Assembly (NCBI GenBank): GCA_963682025.1
Contig: OY821518.1
Location: 127,972,582-128,036,581, forward strand
Reading direction: 5' to 3'
Length of the DNA stretch: 64,000 bases
Source of the DNA: Cordilura impudica
Taxonomy: Eukaryota; Arthropoda; Insecta; Diptera; Scathophagidae
Part shown: positions 11,821-22,889 of the stretch, piece by piece
How the letters are laid out: every line of letters starts with the position of its first letter
Numbering within the stretch: position 1 is the stretch's first letter
Translations under genes and position numbers: made by a program
The notes under the pieces: generated by a model
Told to the model about the DNA's origin: nothing
Databases searched by the model: none
What the model saw: the letters and a program-made list of their open reading frames with translations, nothing else

Positions 11821-12163
11821 TCTATAATATCAATAGGCTAGGCGATTTCTTGTGACTCATGTTTTGTTCTAGCGTTCTATCCCGATTTTGACCAAACGCA
11901 TATTATTTGAAAGGTATTTCTTTTTAGCCATTTTGCAGATTTACTGATTTTTAAATTTTTTTCTTCATTTTCAGTAAATTGCATTTAAAGTTGCACACAT
12001 ACATAAAATTATACAATGCTATGTGTGTGTTTATTAAATTTGTTAATGTGTTTGAGTTGTGAATTGGCTATAATTGATTAGCATACTTTTAGGGTCTTTA
12101 TTTAATGAAAAAATAAAATTTCTTAGAATTTGCGCTCGAATTTCGAGGGGTGAAATCTGCTAG
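11821..12163 (+). mobile_element. Short non-autonomous Helitron, copy 2
   Basis: It starts TCTATAATATCAATAGG after an A and ends with the CTCGAATTTCGAG hairpin followed by CTAG before a T. It is embedded in an ATT trinucleotide run that continues on both sides (TTATTATTA before, TTATTATTATTATTA after), a clear footprint of insertion between A and T without target duplication. Confidence 0.85.
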
Positions 12164-12660
12164 TTATTATTATTATTAGAGATATTTAGTATTTACTTTT
12201 TTATTGTTTTAAAACTGCGGGTTTTTTAATATCTTTTTTAAAAAATATGCAAAATAAATAATAGGTATGTTTTGAACTAATTCTAGATGATCATATACAT
12301 ATCAAAATCTAGGCTTGTTTTCTCAAATAAATTTTTGTCTGGAATTTAAAGCCTAGCTTGAGCCTATGACTTTATTCAGTTTTCTTTATTTATTAATTTG
12401 CGAGTATATTTTACATATAATATTATATGGTTTTCGAATGGGGGGCGGTGGGTTGGTGCTACCATTGAGATTTTTCTTGGCATATCGGAATCATTGTTAA
12501 CCTTGTTACGTAATTTTTGACTTACTGACGAATCAGACTATGTTTAAAATTTTCGGGGCCATTATCTGGGGTGAGAAATTCCATGTCCTCTTAAGGGTTT
12601 GGCGTTCTCAGGCCAAACTTTATATATTTATATAATTTGTCCTTATCGTTATATTTCAGG
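12164..12660. other. Gene-free A/T-rich spacer
   Basis: No recognised element. It ends in TATATTTCAG at about 12660, a good splice-acceptor-like sequence just upstream of a transposon-protein relic, so the right part may be an intron or leader of that gene. Confidence 0.35.
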
Positions 12661-12664
12661 TTTT

Positions 12665-13960
12665 TCATTCAATTTATAGCGAAAGTGTGCAAGCTAGAAG
12701 AAATGTTCATTTGTACCCCAGCAAAAAGAACAAGTAAGAAAATTATAGTCGGTCTAGACCGACTATACGATACCCTATACCATGCGTTTAGAGACCCAAT
12801 CTCTTAGGCCCAACTAACTGGACATAGAAAATAAGCAAAAACCAAATTTGAGTGGGATTTTTATTAATTTTTTTGGCTGCAGATATGAAAAAGTTCATAT
12901 CGGATGCTATATTTATATAGGGACTTGGTCCAAAAATGGACCGATCCTGATCATGTTTGGTAAATTCTCTTGTATTTTTCAAAAATATATACAAACAAAA
13001 TTTGAGAAGAATCAGTGCAATATTTTTGTTTTTTAATAGATTTAAGTGAAGATCGGGAACCAGATCTATATGGGGTCAAAGGGATCATTTTTGGACTACT
13101 CATTAATGAATGTAATGAACGCATACAAACCCAATTTGAGTAAGATCTATATGACAATTTGGATCTTATGGCAATTTATGTCGATTTCATATGGGTAATT
13201 TGTATGGGGGCTAGGTCTGAACTTGGACCGATTCTGACCAATTTCAATAGCGTTCATCCCATGGCCGATAAAAGCTTATGTACCAAATTTCATCAAAATA
13301 CATTCATAATTGCGACCTGCAGTTTGATTACAAGCTTTACATGGACACACAGACGGACGGACGGACGGGCGGACATTGTTAAATCAACTCAGAAAGTGAT
13401 TCTGATTCGGTCGGTATAATTAAAGATGGGTCTAGGTCAAATATTTTTGGTTGTTACAAACAGCAGCACAAAGTCATTATACCCAAACCACATAGTGGTA
13501 TAGGCTATAAAAAGAGAAATTTCAGTGCAGATTTTGTTCAAACATACGAGTTGTACTTTAATCAAAATGTTATGAACAAAAATTGGGTGACAAATATAGT
13601 GCCATTCGGTATCCTCATGACTTGGACTTATCCTGGCAATGGTCTCATTCTATTGAATTGCTACACATATGCGATTAAAGGAGCCGCATTAAAAAAAAGG
13701 GAAAGAAAATCGAATAATTATGTTGGTGTTGCAAGTGCCCAAGATTATTTTTTGACAGTTGAATTGTCTTTCCTTTTCTCACTCGTTTGTGGCCAGAAAT
13801 TTGGAGTTATTGACAAGTTATTGGCGAAAGTTTATAAATTTATAAAAAAAAAGAGGGGAAACAATTTAAATTTTTTTGAAGATTTCATTCGATTATTAAA
13901 AAGCTTAATTCTGAAAAAATTAAAGGAAACTTGTCCGCATTTCTTTCAAGTTTTATAAAT
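12665..13960 (+). pseudogene. LTIR-1 family protein, N-terminal fragment split by a Helentron-like repeat
   Basis: Coding resumes across the repeat at 12731..13513: a short upstream piece joins NFSADFVQTYELYFNQNVM and then VPFGILMTW (about 13595-13625), followed by NCYTYAIKGAALKKRERKSN. The same order, PFGIPMMW then CYGCINYHKTLNRKKAK, occurs in the LTIR-1a protein on the minus strand near 27060. I recognise this as the N-terminal Cys-containing region of a protein that is very abundant in arthropod genomes and annotated as uncharacterised. The rest of the frame to 13958 is A/T-rich and of doubtful origin. It lies just outside the left arm of LTIR-1b, so it is probably a separate, broken copy. 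Confidence 0.55.
12731..13513 (-). mobile_element. Helentron-like repeat, near full-length copy
   Basis: The left end CAAGTAAG with the intact GTCGGTCTAGACCGAC palindrome, the GACG tract near 13353-13374, and the right end CATAGTGGTATAGGCTATAAAAA are all visible. It is inserted in the coding sequence of the LTIR-1 family fragment. Confidence 0.9.
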
Positions 13961-14631
13961 GAAAGAGAATTTTGCTGTACGGTTAGAAACACATCATCAG
14001 ACTATTATCAGACAACTTTAATTAAACTATCTAAAGTTTAATTATACTGTCCAACAAATTAAGACTTTTTGATTGAAACAGAATAGCAACCATATAATTC
14101 TGAAAAGGCACGTTGAGTAGATCATTTTTATGGCATAAACTTATAGGCCAGCTGGTCTGAGTTTTTTTTTTTTAATTTTTTGGTCGTAGGAAGCATTATA
14201 CTAAATGAAAAATTTTTGTAAGTTAATGTCTAAGAGAATTCTTATTATCAGAGTTATATCGTCGAATTTTATGAAGACCATTTTTGTGGAAGATCTTAAC
14301 CCTCTAGCTTCTCTCTTTAAGGGTCAATTTGACCTTTTTCAAATAAAGTAATTTCTAAAATGACACTTAGAAGTTAAAATATTCTACAAAAATTTGTGCT
14401 GAAAAATTTAAGTGGGGGCCATAAAAGACACCAAAGTTGTAAACAAAGCCCTTTACGCTTAATCAGGAAAATAACACGGGTAACTGCAAAATATTTGGAA
14501 TTTATTATACTCAACCAAAATAACTGTAGCTTGTACGTCTAATCACCACTGAGGTACACATCACGTGTGATTTTTACTAAAATAAAATAAATAGAAACAC
14601 CACAGTCATAATCGAGCTAGAATTAAGCATG

Positions 14632-15947
14632 GCGGAGTCTGTATGCAAATTAAAAGATTGGTTTTGTTTTGTTTGTGGACATTCAACGTATGCTTTTTCT
14701 CCGTAAATTACAAAGGCTCTATGTGGTAATGACATACGAAGCAACAAATAATGTATTTTTATCAGAAGTGCGCTGCAAAGGTCTTCCGGCGCCTCTACCG
14801 CCTATACATACATACATTCTCGGGCAATATGATACACGCCAATACAGAAATAACAACGGCGCACAGTGGACCATTTGACGAGAAGGCGGTCAAATTTACA
14901 AAGAAATTTTTAATTTTAGCAAAATACTGAGAAAGCCCATTTTCGAAGAACCTGTTCGCTGTGATATAGTTAAGATATAGTAGCAATTTGTTGGCTCCCG
15001 AGGTTTACTAGTATTTACTTTCAAATGAATAACATAACTTTTAAATCGGTAACAAAAAAAAAAAAAGATTTTTGGCCGCCTTCTCAAAATATGGTCCACT
15101 GTGCGGCGGTAGAAATTTTATCAGATGATTTAAACAAGTGTCGTAATTTGATAGACCAAGCTTATTTTGAAGATCTTGTAGGGGAATTAGGACTAACAAA
15201 GGAGAAAGCCTAAATATTATGTTCTAGATTGGAAAACAAGCATTTGATAAAAGCCGATGTAAACGTTACATATCCGCGAAAAACATGGCGAATCCTTTTA
15301 AATAAAATTGAATACGATAAATATAAATGAGAAGTACGGGCAGACTTCAAGATGATTGCAATATTGACTGGAATGCAAACAGGACACACCTAATATATGT
15401 GTTTTTATTATAAATGGAATTCACGTAATACCAGCAACCATTACCATATTAAATTTTTCGAAGAACGTAAAGAAAATATTATTGGCGACTTAAATGTAAT
15501 CCATGAATCCCTTGTGGAAAAAACAAGATGCATATTTTATTTAAAGCTTAAATACACAAGGAAATGTTTTCAAACATATTTAAACAATTTTCCCCAGATT
15601 ATCTGCAGCAAAATTAAAAGAAGGTAGAAATACGGTTGTAAGAAAGAATTTATTTTATATAATGTAATTTACATTTTCAAGGAATGCCCGTTGGACCCGA
15701 TATTATAAAATTACTACAAGATGAAGAGTTTTATGGTTATCTGTCCAATATTCAAAAGACAGCAAATGACTTTATGCAGCTTGTTATAACAGAATTCCAT
15801 GGAAACTCAAAAGCACAACACTATGCAGCAAATATTGACATTAAGATATCACCAAAGCTCCATTTTCATCAGGATATCAAGGTGTTGAAAGAGAGATTCA
15901 AAAGAAAATCCAAGAAATCAACTTTTGAACCGGAAGAACAACAAACA
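14632..15947 (+). pseudogene. LTIR-1 family protein relic inside LTIR-1b
   Basis: The coding order starts with MAESVCKLKDWFCFVCG at 14632 (a CxxC finger like the FCNVCG start of LTIR-1a). After a Transib-type MITE it continues with VEILSDDLNKCRNLIDQAYF and LVGELGLTKEKA (15110-15213), then ADFKMIAILTGMQTG (about 15340), a CFYYKW segment where related proteins have CFLCEW, and VGPDIIKLLQDEEFYGYL (about 15687). Stops and frameshifts are scattered, and LINE family 1 sequence takes over at about 15948, before any C-terminal acidic region. From memory the family is widespread in aphids, spiders and beetles without a named function. I infer that it is the transposase of long-inverted-repeat elements. 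Confidence 0.6.
14862..15103. mobile_element. 242-bp Transib-type MITE with perfect CGGCG target duplication
   Basis: CGGCG (14857-14861) precedes CACAGTGGACCATTTGACG, and the right end reads GGTCCACTGTG followed by CGGCG (15104-15108). The terminal inverted repeats extend about 35 bp with few differences (GAGAAGGCGG on both sides). CACAGTG equals the consensus RSS heptamer, and CGNCG is the remembered Transib target. Deleting the insert and one CGGCG restores the reading TEITTAVEILSDDLNK in the surrounding LTIR-1 gene. It has no coding capacity, so it must have been mobilised in trans. Confidence 0.88.
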
Positions 15948-16693
15948 ATCTGGGTATAATTTTTAATAATAATCTTACATGGACTGGTCACATAAACAGA
16001 ACTGCTGGAAAAACATATACTATGCTACGAATTCTGTGGAAAACACAATACCTTACACCGGTTAAGATTCGGTTATTACTTGCAAAAACATATATAATGC
16101 AAATTTGTTGTACGGATGTGATGTTTTTTCGAGCTGTGATTATACGAGTTACAATAAATTGGAGAAAGCTTATAACGCCATACTAAAGTATTTTTACGCC
16201 CTGAAGAAGTATGATCATATAACACCTGTTGCAAAAAAACATGTATGGACTTAGTTTCTATGATTTACTAAAAATACGAACCTCGACTTTTTTTATATAA
16301 AATTATATATACCCGTGAACCTTCTTATCTTTTTAATAGAATGTCGTTCATTCGATCTCGCAGAACAAATGATTTAATACCAATTAGACATCGAACACTA
16401 ACATCTGAATGGCAGTTTTTTTATTAATTCAATTCATCTCTGGAACTTGCTACCTTCAAACATTCAGTCCATGAGCAACGCAATGCAATTTAAAAAGGCT
16501 CTCTTTAATTTCTATACTTACATAATTGGTTTTCTATTTTGAATCGTTTTTAAATAATGAATTTTTATATTAAACTTTTTTGTTATTATTTTTAATTGTT
16601 ATTATACACAATGTTAAATTTCTTTACTATTATGTACCTAGTACTAATCCTGTACTTTAATTATGAGATTTTATGTCTTGTTGTATGGGATTT
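15948..16693 (+). pseudogene. LINE family 1, 3' part, copy inside LTIR-1b
   Basis: It begins with GGTATAATTTTTAATAATAA, matching the thumb region of the copy at 1850. It continues with broken frames to KIIYTREPSYLFNRMSF and IHLWNLLPSNIQSMSNAMQF (about 16300-16490), then the 3' end segment TTGTTGTATGGGAT near 16678. The start is a 5' truncation typical of target-primed reverse transcription. It disrupts the LTIR-1 gene and is followed directly by the foldback array. Confidence 0.75.
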
Positions 16694-18310
16694 CGAACAA
16701 AGTTTTTATTAAAATTCTTTCTTTCCTTATGCATATGAGTTTTATTCTCTCTCCCTGACTGTTCGTGACTTTACGTGGCTATTTTAAAATTAATCTTTGG
16801 TCACAACAAGTCTATGGACAAAGTTTCAGATCGATCGGATAAGAGGAAATGGGTTTAAAATCACTCCGCGACTGTGCGTAACCATGCGTGACTAAGTCAA
16901 AGTTAATTTTTTTCACAGCAAGTGTATGGACCAAGTTTCAGATCGATCGAATGAGGGGAAATGATATTTAGATCACTCCGTGATTGTACGCGACTATGCG
17001 TGACTGTGCGTGACTACCTCAAAATTAATCTGTAGTCGCAACAAGACTATGGTCCAAGTTTCAGATCAATTGGATAATGGGGAATGGGGTTGACCCACGA
17101 CAGACAGACAGACAGAGAGTACGAGTTAAAAGAAAGAGCTTAAAAATAATCCAACCCATAAAAACAAAGTTTTTATTAAAACTCTATCTTTCCTTATGCG
17201 AATGAGTTATGAATATCTCCGTGACTGTGCGTGAATTTGCGTGACCATTTTAAAATTAATCTTTGGTCACAACAAGTCTATGGACCAAGTTTCGATCGAT
17301 CAGACTAGGGGAAATGGGGTTTAAATCACTCCGTGTCTATGCGTGACAATGCGTGACTTTATGTGATATCTTAAATTAATCTTTGGCCGCACCAAGTCTA
17401 TGTCGAAGTTAATCTTTCTTTACGGCAAGTATATCGTCCAAGTTTCAGATTGATTGGATGAGGGAAAATCCGTTTTAAATCCCTCCGTGACTATGCGTAA
17501 CCATGCGTGACTGTGCGTAACTAAGTCAATGTTAGTCTTTTTTCACAGCAAGTGTATTGACCAAATTTCAGATCGATCGTATGCGGGAAAATGACATTTA
17601 GATCACTCCGTGGCTGTGCGTGACTATGCGTGACTCCCCCAAAATTAATATGTAGTCACAATAAGAATATGGGCCAAGTTTCAGATCAATTGGACAAGGG
17701 AAAATGGGGTTGACCCACGACAGACAGACAGAGATTATGAGTTAAAAGAAAGAGTTTAATAAAAAAAAATCCCAAAGTGCTATGCTTGCTGAACATGTAT
17801 GGGGCTTGTACAGAAACCTCGATCTATCGGAACACTCGTATTAAGGTTAATCTTTCATCTGCTCTTTTTAAACTCTTTCTTTTAACTCGTACTCTCTGTC
17901 TGTCTGTCTTGGGTCAACCCCATTCCCCTTAATCCAATTGATTTGCAACTTGGCCCATAGTCATCTTGTGACTACAGATTAATTTTGGGGTAGTTACGCA
18001 CAGCCACGTAGTAATCTAAGTCATTTCCCCTCATCCGATCGATCTGAAACTTGGTTCATAGACTTGCTGTGAAAAAAAGATTAACTTTGACTTAGTCACG
18101 CATAGTCCCCCACAGTCACGCATAGTCACGCACAGTCACGGAGAGATTAAAACCTCTCTTCCCCTTATCTGATCGACTTGAAACTTTGTCCGCAGACTTG
18201 TTGTGGCTAAAGATTAATTTTAAGATAGTCATGCAAAGTCACGGAGAGACTCAAAACTCATATGAATAGGAAAGAAAGTATTTTAATAAAAAATTTGTTT
18301 TTATGGGTTA
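16694..18310. repeat. Foldback-like array of CGTGACTGTGCGTGACT repeats with inverted ends
   Basis: Two direct blocks (from 16694 and from about 17158) begin with AACAAAGTTTTTATTAAAA, run through several copies of a roughly 120-bp unit (GTGACTATGCGTGACT, then CAAGTTTCAGATCGATCGGA, then AAATCACTCCGTGACT), and end with a GACAGACAGACAG tract. A third block (about 17865-18310) is the same in reverse orientation and ends TTAATAAAAAATTTGTT. The outer ends are therefore inverted repeats, like Drosophila foldback elements. A unique spacer of roughly 100 bp lies near 17770-17865. It has no coding capacity and is inserted beside the LINE 3' end. Confidence 0.75.
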
Positions 18311-18552
18311 GATTATTTTATTTTACTGTTTACCAATTCCATTTTATTCGAAAACTTTGAAAAAAAAAACAGATACATACTAAATGAACCCTTTAAAAAA
18401 ATATATAGACGCGGGAATTCAGTGTGCAAACTACAGTTGTTCTAGTTAAGCACAATTAAATTCCAACAATTTTAGAGTTATCCATCACTCCAACGCCGTT
18501 TCTCGTTTACATATAACCGCCATATTTATTGATTATTTAGGAAAAATATATA

Positions 18553-19864
18553 CCGTGCCTCAAAGAAATAATGGGACAAAACAAAAAATTTAATATTAGG
18601 ATATTTTATAATTATGGCACTTGACTTTTATTCGTACTTTTTTTGTTTTTGTGTAGCGAATATACTTCTCATTATTATACCAAAATATTACTCTTATTTA
18701 TTGTGAATAAATAAATTTATAAACACTAATTCACAATAGCATAGAAAATGCAACACAGAGTAATAATGGGACATATGGCAACTTTACTTTTATTTGCGCT
18801 TTCTAACGGAACAATTTGCAAATATTTGTTGTTAAGAATATACGGGACTTAAAATACTTTAGTCGAAATTACTTTTTTGTAAATTTTAAAAAAATATAAG
18901 ATATGGCGCTTCGGAATCCTCAAACATCACCAGAAATTCGAAAATTAATAATACAACACTCAAAAACAGGGAAAACTGTGCGAAATATTGCAGAAATAGT
19001 CGATAAACCTAAATCCACAGTATTTAACATTATAAAGCAAAAAATTTTGAAAACGCAGCAAAACCAAGCAAAAGAAAAATATTTTCGGAAGCTGGTGAGC
19101 GCTGGCTCCTACGACAAGCGCTCCTAAACTTGCTGCAGAAGCCGAAATACATTTAAGGAAAAAAGCTAATCCAGAAACCGTAAGAAATGTTTTAAGAAAG
19201 CACGACTACAATGGCCGAGTAGCTAGGAAAAAACCTTTCATAAGTAAGCGTAATAAGCTTAAACGTCTACAATTCGCAAAAGAGCATAAAAGCAAAGATT
19301 TTTCATTTTGGAGCAAAGTAATATTTACCGACGAAAGTAAATACAACGTTTTCCGTTCCGACGGACGGTCATATGTTTGGAGGAAACCCAATGCGGAGCT
19401 GACAGAACAAAATTTAAGACCTACAGTTAAACACGGTTTAGGTTCAGTTATGGTATGGGGCGCAATATCAGCCATTGCTCTCAAGGAGGAATGGGAAAAT
19501 ATATCTCCTGAATACTGCCGGAAACTTGTTGTATCAATGCCAAATAGACTGAAGGCTGTAATACAACAAAAGGGCCTTCCAACTAAATATTAAACTTTAA
19601 ATATAAAATTTAATTTATTATTTATTTTGTTTCCCCTTTCATATGTCCCATTATTTCTTTGACCTGGAATTGCAATATATATTAAGTTATTTTGTTTTTT
19701 TTTTTTTAATAATAAATCAATGAATTTCCTTTTTATGTTTTTAATAAACCTATAACATTAGCATTATCATTTTTGTATAATTTTCTTTTTTACTTTACAA
19801 GTTTAACAAATCAGTTCGAAAACTTTTTACTTTTGTAAGTGTCCCATTATAAAGTTGAGACACG
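18553..19864 (+). mobile_element. Tc1-like element with IR/DR termini and TA duplication
   Basis: The left terminus CCGTGCCTCAA follows TA (18551-18552). The right terminus TTGAGACACG precedes TA (19865-19866). The motif AATAATGGGACA occurs near both outer ends and again about 200 bp inside on each side (about 18768 and, inverted, about 19645), which is the IR/DR arrangement of Sleeping Beauty-like Tc1 elements. It contains an internally deleted transposase gene. Confidence 0.85.
18903..19593 (+). pseudogene. Tc1 transposase, frameshifted and internally deleted
   Basis: Residues 1-70 from 18903 form the paired-like helix-turn-helix region (TGKTVRNIAEIVDKPKSTVF). A frameshift at about 19110 is followed by an intact stretch with KKPFISKRNKLKRLQFAKEH and FTDESKYNVFRSDG, which holds the first catalytic Asp. 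After GSVMVWGAISA the frame jumps to KEEWENISPEYCRKLV, so the segment with the second Asp and the third acidic residue is deleted. It ends PTKY-stop at 19593. It cannot be active by itself, but its intact termini could be used in trans. Confidence 0.85.
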
Positions 19865-20381
19865 TATGTACATATGTATGTATATTCACTATAGTATTTT
19901 TTTTTTGTATAAGCTGGCGTGTAATTTTGCTGATTACAACTTTAGTGTCTTTGGTGACCCCCACTGAAATTTTCAAAAATTTGGGTAGAATATTTTAATT
20001 CTTACATGTTCTTTTTGAAACTACTTTTTTCGATTTTCTCAAATAAGGATCAAATGACCCTTAAAAGAGGAGGTAGAGGGTTAAGATCTTCCACAAAAAT
20101 GATCTTCATAAAATTCGATGATATAACTCTGACAATATGAATTATCTCAGACATTAACCTATAACTTTTTTCATTTAGTATAATGCTCTTTTCGAACAAA
20201 AATTTAAAATTTTGACCCACTGTAAAAAGAAAAACTCAGACCTGCTGGACTATAAGTTTATTATACAAAAATGATTTACTCAACATGCCCTTTCAGAATA
20301 ATGTGGTCGCTATTCTGTTCCAATTAAAAAGTCTTAATTTCTTAGACAGTATAATTAAACTTTAGATAGTTTAATTAAAGT

Positions 20382-22195
20382 AGCTTAATAATTAAACTAC
20401 AAACCCCTTAGAAATGCATCCATTAGAAAGAACAAAAATGCAACATGTATCCGGGAAACGACAACCAAAAAAATAAAATTACTTACAATAATGGTTATTG
20501 GTAAACAAAACTTTTTTTGGTTGTTATAATAATTATAACCAAAAAAAAATTTTTTTTATTTATATTGATTACGGTGACCAAAATACTATATATCTTACGA
20601 TAATGGTCCAAAATTCCCTAAAACAGATAAAGCGAATTTTGCCAAAACCTTTTCTTCCGAAAGAAAGAAATAATAATTATTATCCGTCCCTGGATATAAG
20701 GTTGCTAATAGAGTTCGCTACGGGATACTACAAACGGAAGTACCATTAATGTAACATTAACCTAACTACCTCAGCTCTGTGTCGATTGTGTCCAGATGAC
20801 GTACACACAACTTCTGTGAGTGCATTGTACTCTGCAGAACTAGAAGAATAATTTTTATTTGTAATAAAAAAAAGCAAAATGAGTCTCAGTGTCAGCTACG
20901 TGACCAGTTGAACTCTTAAAAAATTGTACAAAACATTATTTATGCGAAGTTTTTACTAAAAAAAATAGATTCACGGTAGTGCATACATAATTATCGCGAA
21001 GAAAGCTTCAAATTTGTATTAGCAGGATAATGAAGTGAGTTATGTACACATAAACACAAATATAACAACTAAGTAAATATTTCCAATTATTGTATTGTAT
21101 GATTTCCTAATTTATTTGAATTTTCTTCAGTCATTCCGAAGACTGTATGCCATTGGATATTTCAGTTTACATACATTAATCCAAAATCGCCAATAGACTC
21201 CACCCATGTGTTAACAAACAAACAAACAAAAATCTACTAAAAATTCAAAATATTTTCTTTTATTTTAAAACGAAAAGATCACTATTAAGAAAGAAAAAAA
21301 CAGATCTAAACAAATTAAGAGATTTACTAAACGATAAAAAAAAAAACGTTAAAAAGAGACAAAATATCAAGAAAAAAAGAGAAGACTATAATACTTCAAC
21401 AGTATTAGCATAAAGCAAGAGCAGTAAGTAGTTAGTAAGAGATTACAAAAAAAAAACATAAATGAACAGATATTCAAATAACCATCAATTCGCCGTAATT
21501 TAAATGAGCTTCACACAAAACAAGACAAGAGGCTTTGTATCTGTGTTTTGGGGTAGCCCTCTAATACTACTACAACTGAACTCCTACACCAAGTTAGAGA
21601 ACGACTAATAGTATATAATGTTCTCTGAGCTAGCGATTAGTTAACAAAACAACATTACTACATTCAATTTATTTTTTGTTTATGCTCTTGTGGATTGTAA
21701 GTATCTTTTGGGGGGCAGAGATTTTAAGATATCCAAAGAGCAATGTTTTAATGGGAGAGCTCTTAATTCTCTTAGTACTCATATTAATATTTCACGTAAA
21801 TTAATAACAATGAAGGGGAGATTCCTTTAAAAAAGTAAACACGTGAGTTGTTTTTATTGTTTTTCAACAATTTTCAAAATTTTCACGACTTCTTGTCTAA
21901 TAGATATTTGGAAAGATGTTTTTTTTTTTGCAAACTTTTACTGTAAATTTTCTTTTGTCTTGGTTTTATGACAGTTGATCGTTACAATTCTCTTATTGTT
22001 ACATTTTTCAAAAATTGCGTTGTATTTAACATTCTTTTTATGTTGATCATATTAGCGTTAAACCATGTAATGAGAGATGATACATAGATAAGCGATTTTT
22101 GCTAAGGGGTTTATATTTAAAAATATATTAAATATATGTTTCGCAAAATTTACAAAAAAGAATAAATGTAAAGGGTGGTATTTGGGGAATTTCGG
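20382..22195. other. Gene-free A/T-rich stretch
   Basis: No protein motif recognised. It contains a short AAAC run near 21215 and poly-A rich segments near 21270-21450. Nothing matches the other repeats in the window except the Helentron-like tip that follows it. Confidence 0.4.
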
Positions 22196-22881
22196 CCAAA
22201 GGCCACATAGTGGTACAGGGTATAAATAGAGGACGTGGCATAAACAGCTCTTTTATTTACAGCGTTATAACGTGAACATTGAAATAGTTTCTTTCGTAAG
22301 AAAAAAGAAAATGAATGAACTCATATCGAAGAGCATTTTATTTATTTTTTCCTATGTCCCATGCATGATTTTAGCTTGATTTCAAATTGCTTGCTCTATG
22401 TTTTTTTATACCCTATACAACTATGTGGTCAAGGTAAAATGAGTTCGTACGGATGCTTGTAACTGCCAAAAATATTTGTGCTACACCGACCTTTTATAAT
22501 ACTGATCGCCTCAGTATCATTTTATGGTTCGATTTTGCGATATCCGTCCGTACGTCTGTCTGTGTGTCTATTATTGTGCCTATGTAAACCCTGTAATCAA
22601 ACAACATGTCGCTTCAACATAAGCTTCTGTCGGCCACAGAACGACCACTAATCAGTAGTCAAAAAATAAACCCGGTGGGAACATTTTTCGACATAGTCCC
22701 CATATAAAGCTGATTTCCGATCTTCACTTAAATCTATCAACAAATAAAAAAAATATTTGGTTTATGCCTATTTTCTATATCCAGTTATTGCCTCAGTGAA
22801 GTTGGATCCAAGACCCTCTCGGAAAACGTATGGTATTAGGTATCCTATAATCGATCTAGACTGATTATAACTTTCTAACTG
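22196..22881 (+). mobile_element. Two diverged Helentron-like fragments
   Basis: 22196-22230 holds an isolated tip, CCACATAGTGGTACAGGGTATAA (one end, opposite orientation). 22401..22881 is a more complete but old copy in the reverse orientation: TTTTTATACCCTATACAAC, a short GTCCGTC tract near 22543, the conserved CCGATCTTCACTTAAATC segment, and a decayed palindrome ATCGATCTAGACTGAT near 22853. Its many substitutions make it older than the copies at 12731, 39889 and 56784. Between the two pieces lies unique sequence. Confidence 0.75.
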
Positions 22882-22889
22882 ATTAAAAC

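Larger units (their letters stand above)
14015..20381. mobile_element. LTIR-1b: DNA transposon with about 450-bp inverted arms, heavily invaded
   Basis: The left arm (14015..about 14470) and right arm (about 19925..20381) are inverted repeats of each other. Landmarks are ACTTTAATTAAACTATC at the left tip, AGTTATATCGTCGAATTTTATG inside (with one change, GATGATATAACTC, on the right) and GTGGAAGATCTTAACCCTCT. Between them lies an LTIR-1 family gene (14632..15947), then a LINE fragment, a foldback array and a Tc1 element, which account for most of the internal length. I could not read a target duplication: the flanks ACA and AGC differ, so either the true tips lie slightly outside or the duplication has decayed. 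The inverted repeat is seen directly; that the gene belongs to the arms is inferred. Confidence 0.75.

Noticed and set aside
7909..12380. Defining the first hAT element by tips CAGTGAATAGGC and a CCTATGAC...CAG sequence near 12360
   Set aside because: The candidate right tip is not an inverted match and no 8-bp duplication is present.
16740..17760. Regularly spaced GTGACT repeats considered as a CRISPR-like array
   Set aside because: The units are long and degenerate, without unique equal-length spacers, in a eukaryotic transposon context with inverted ends.
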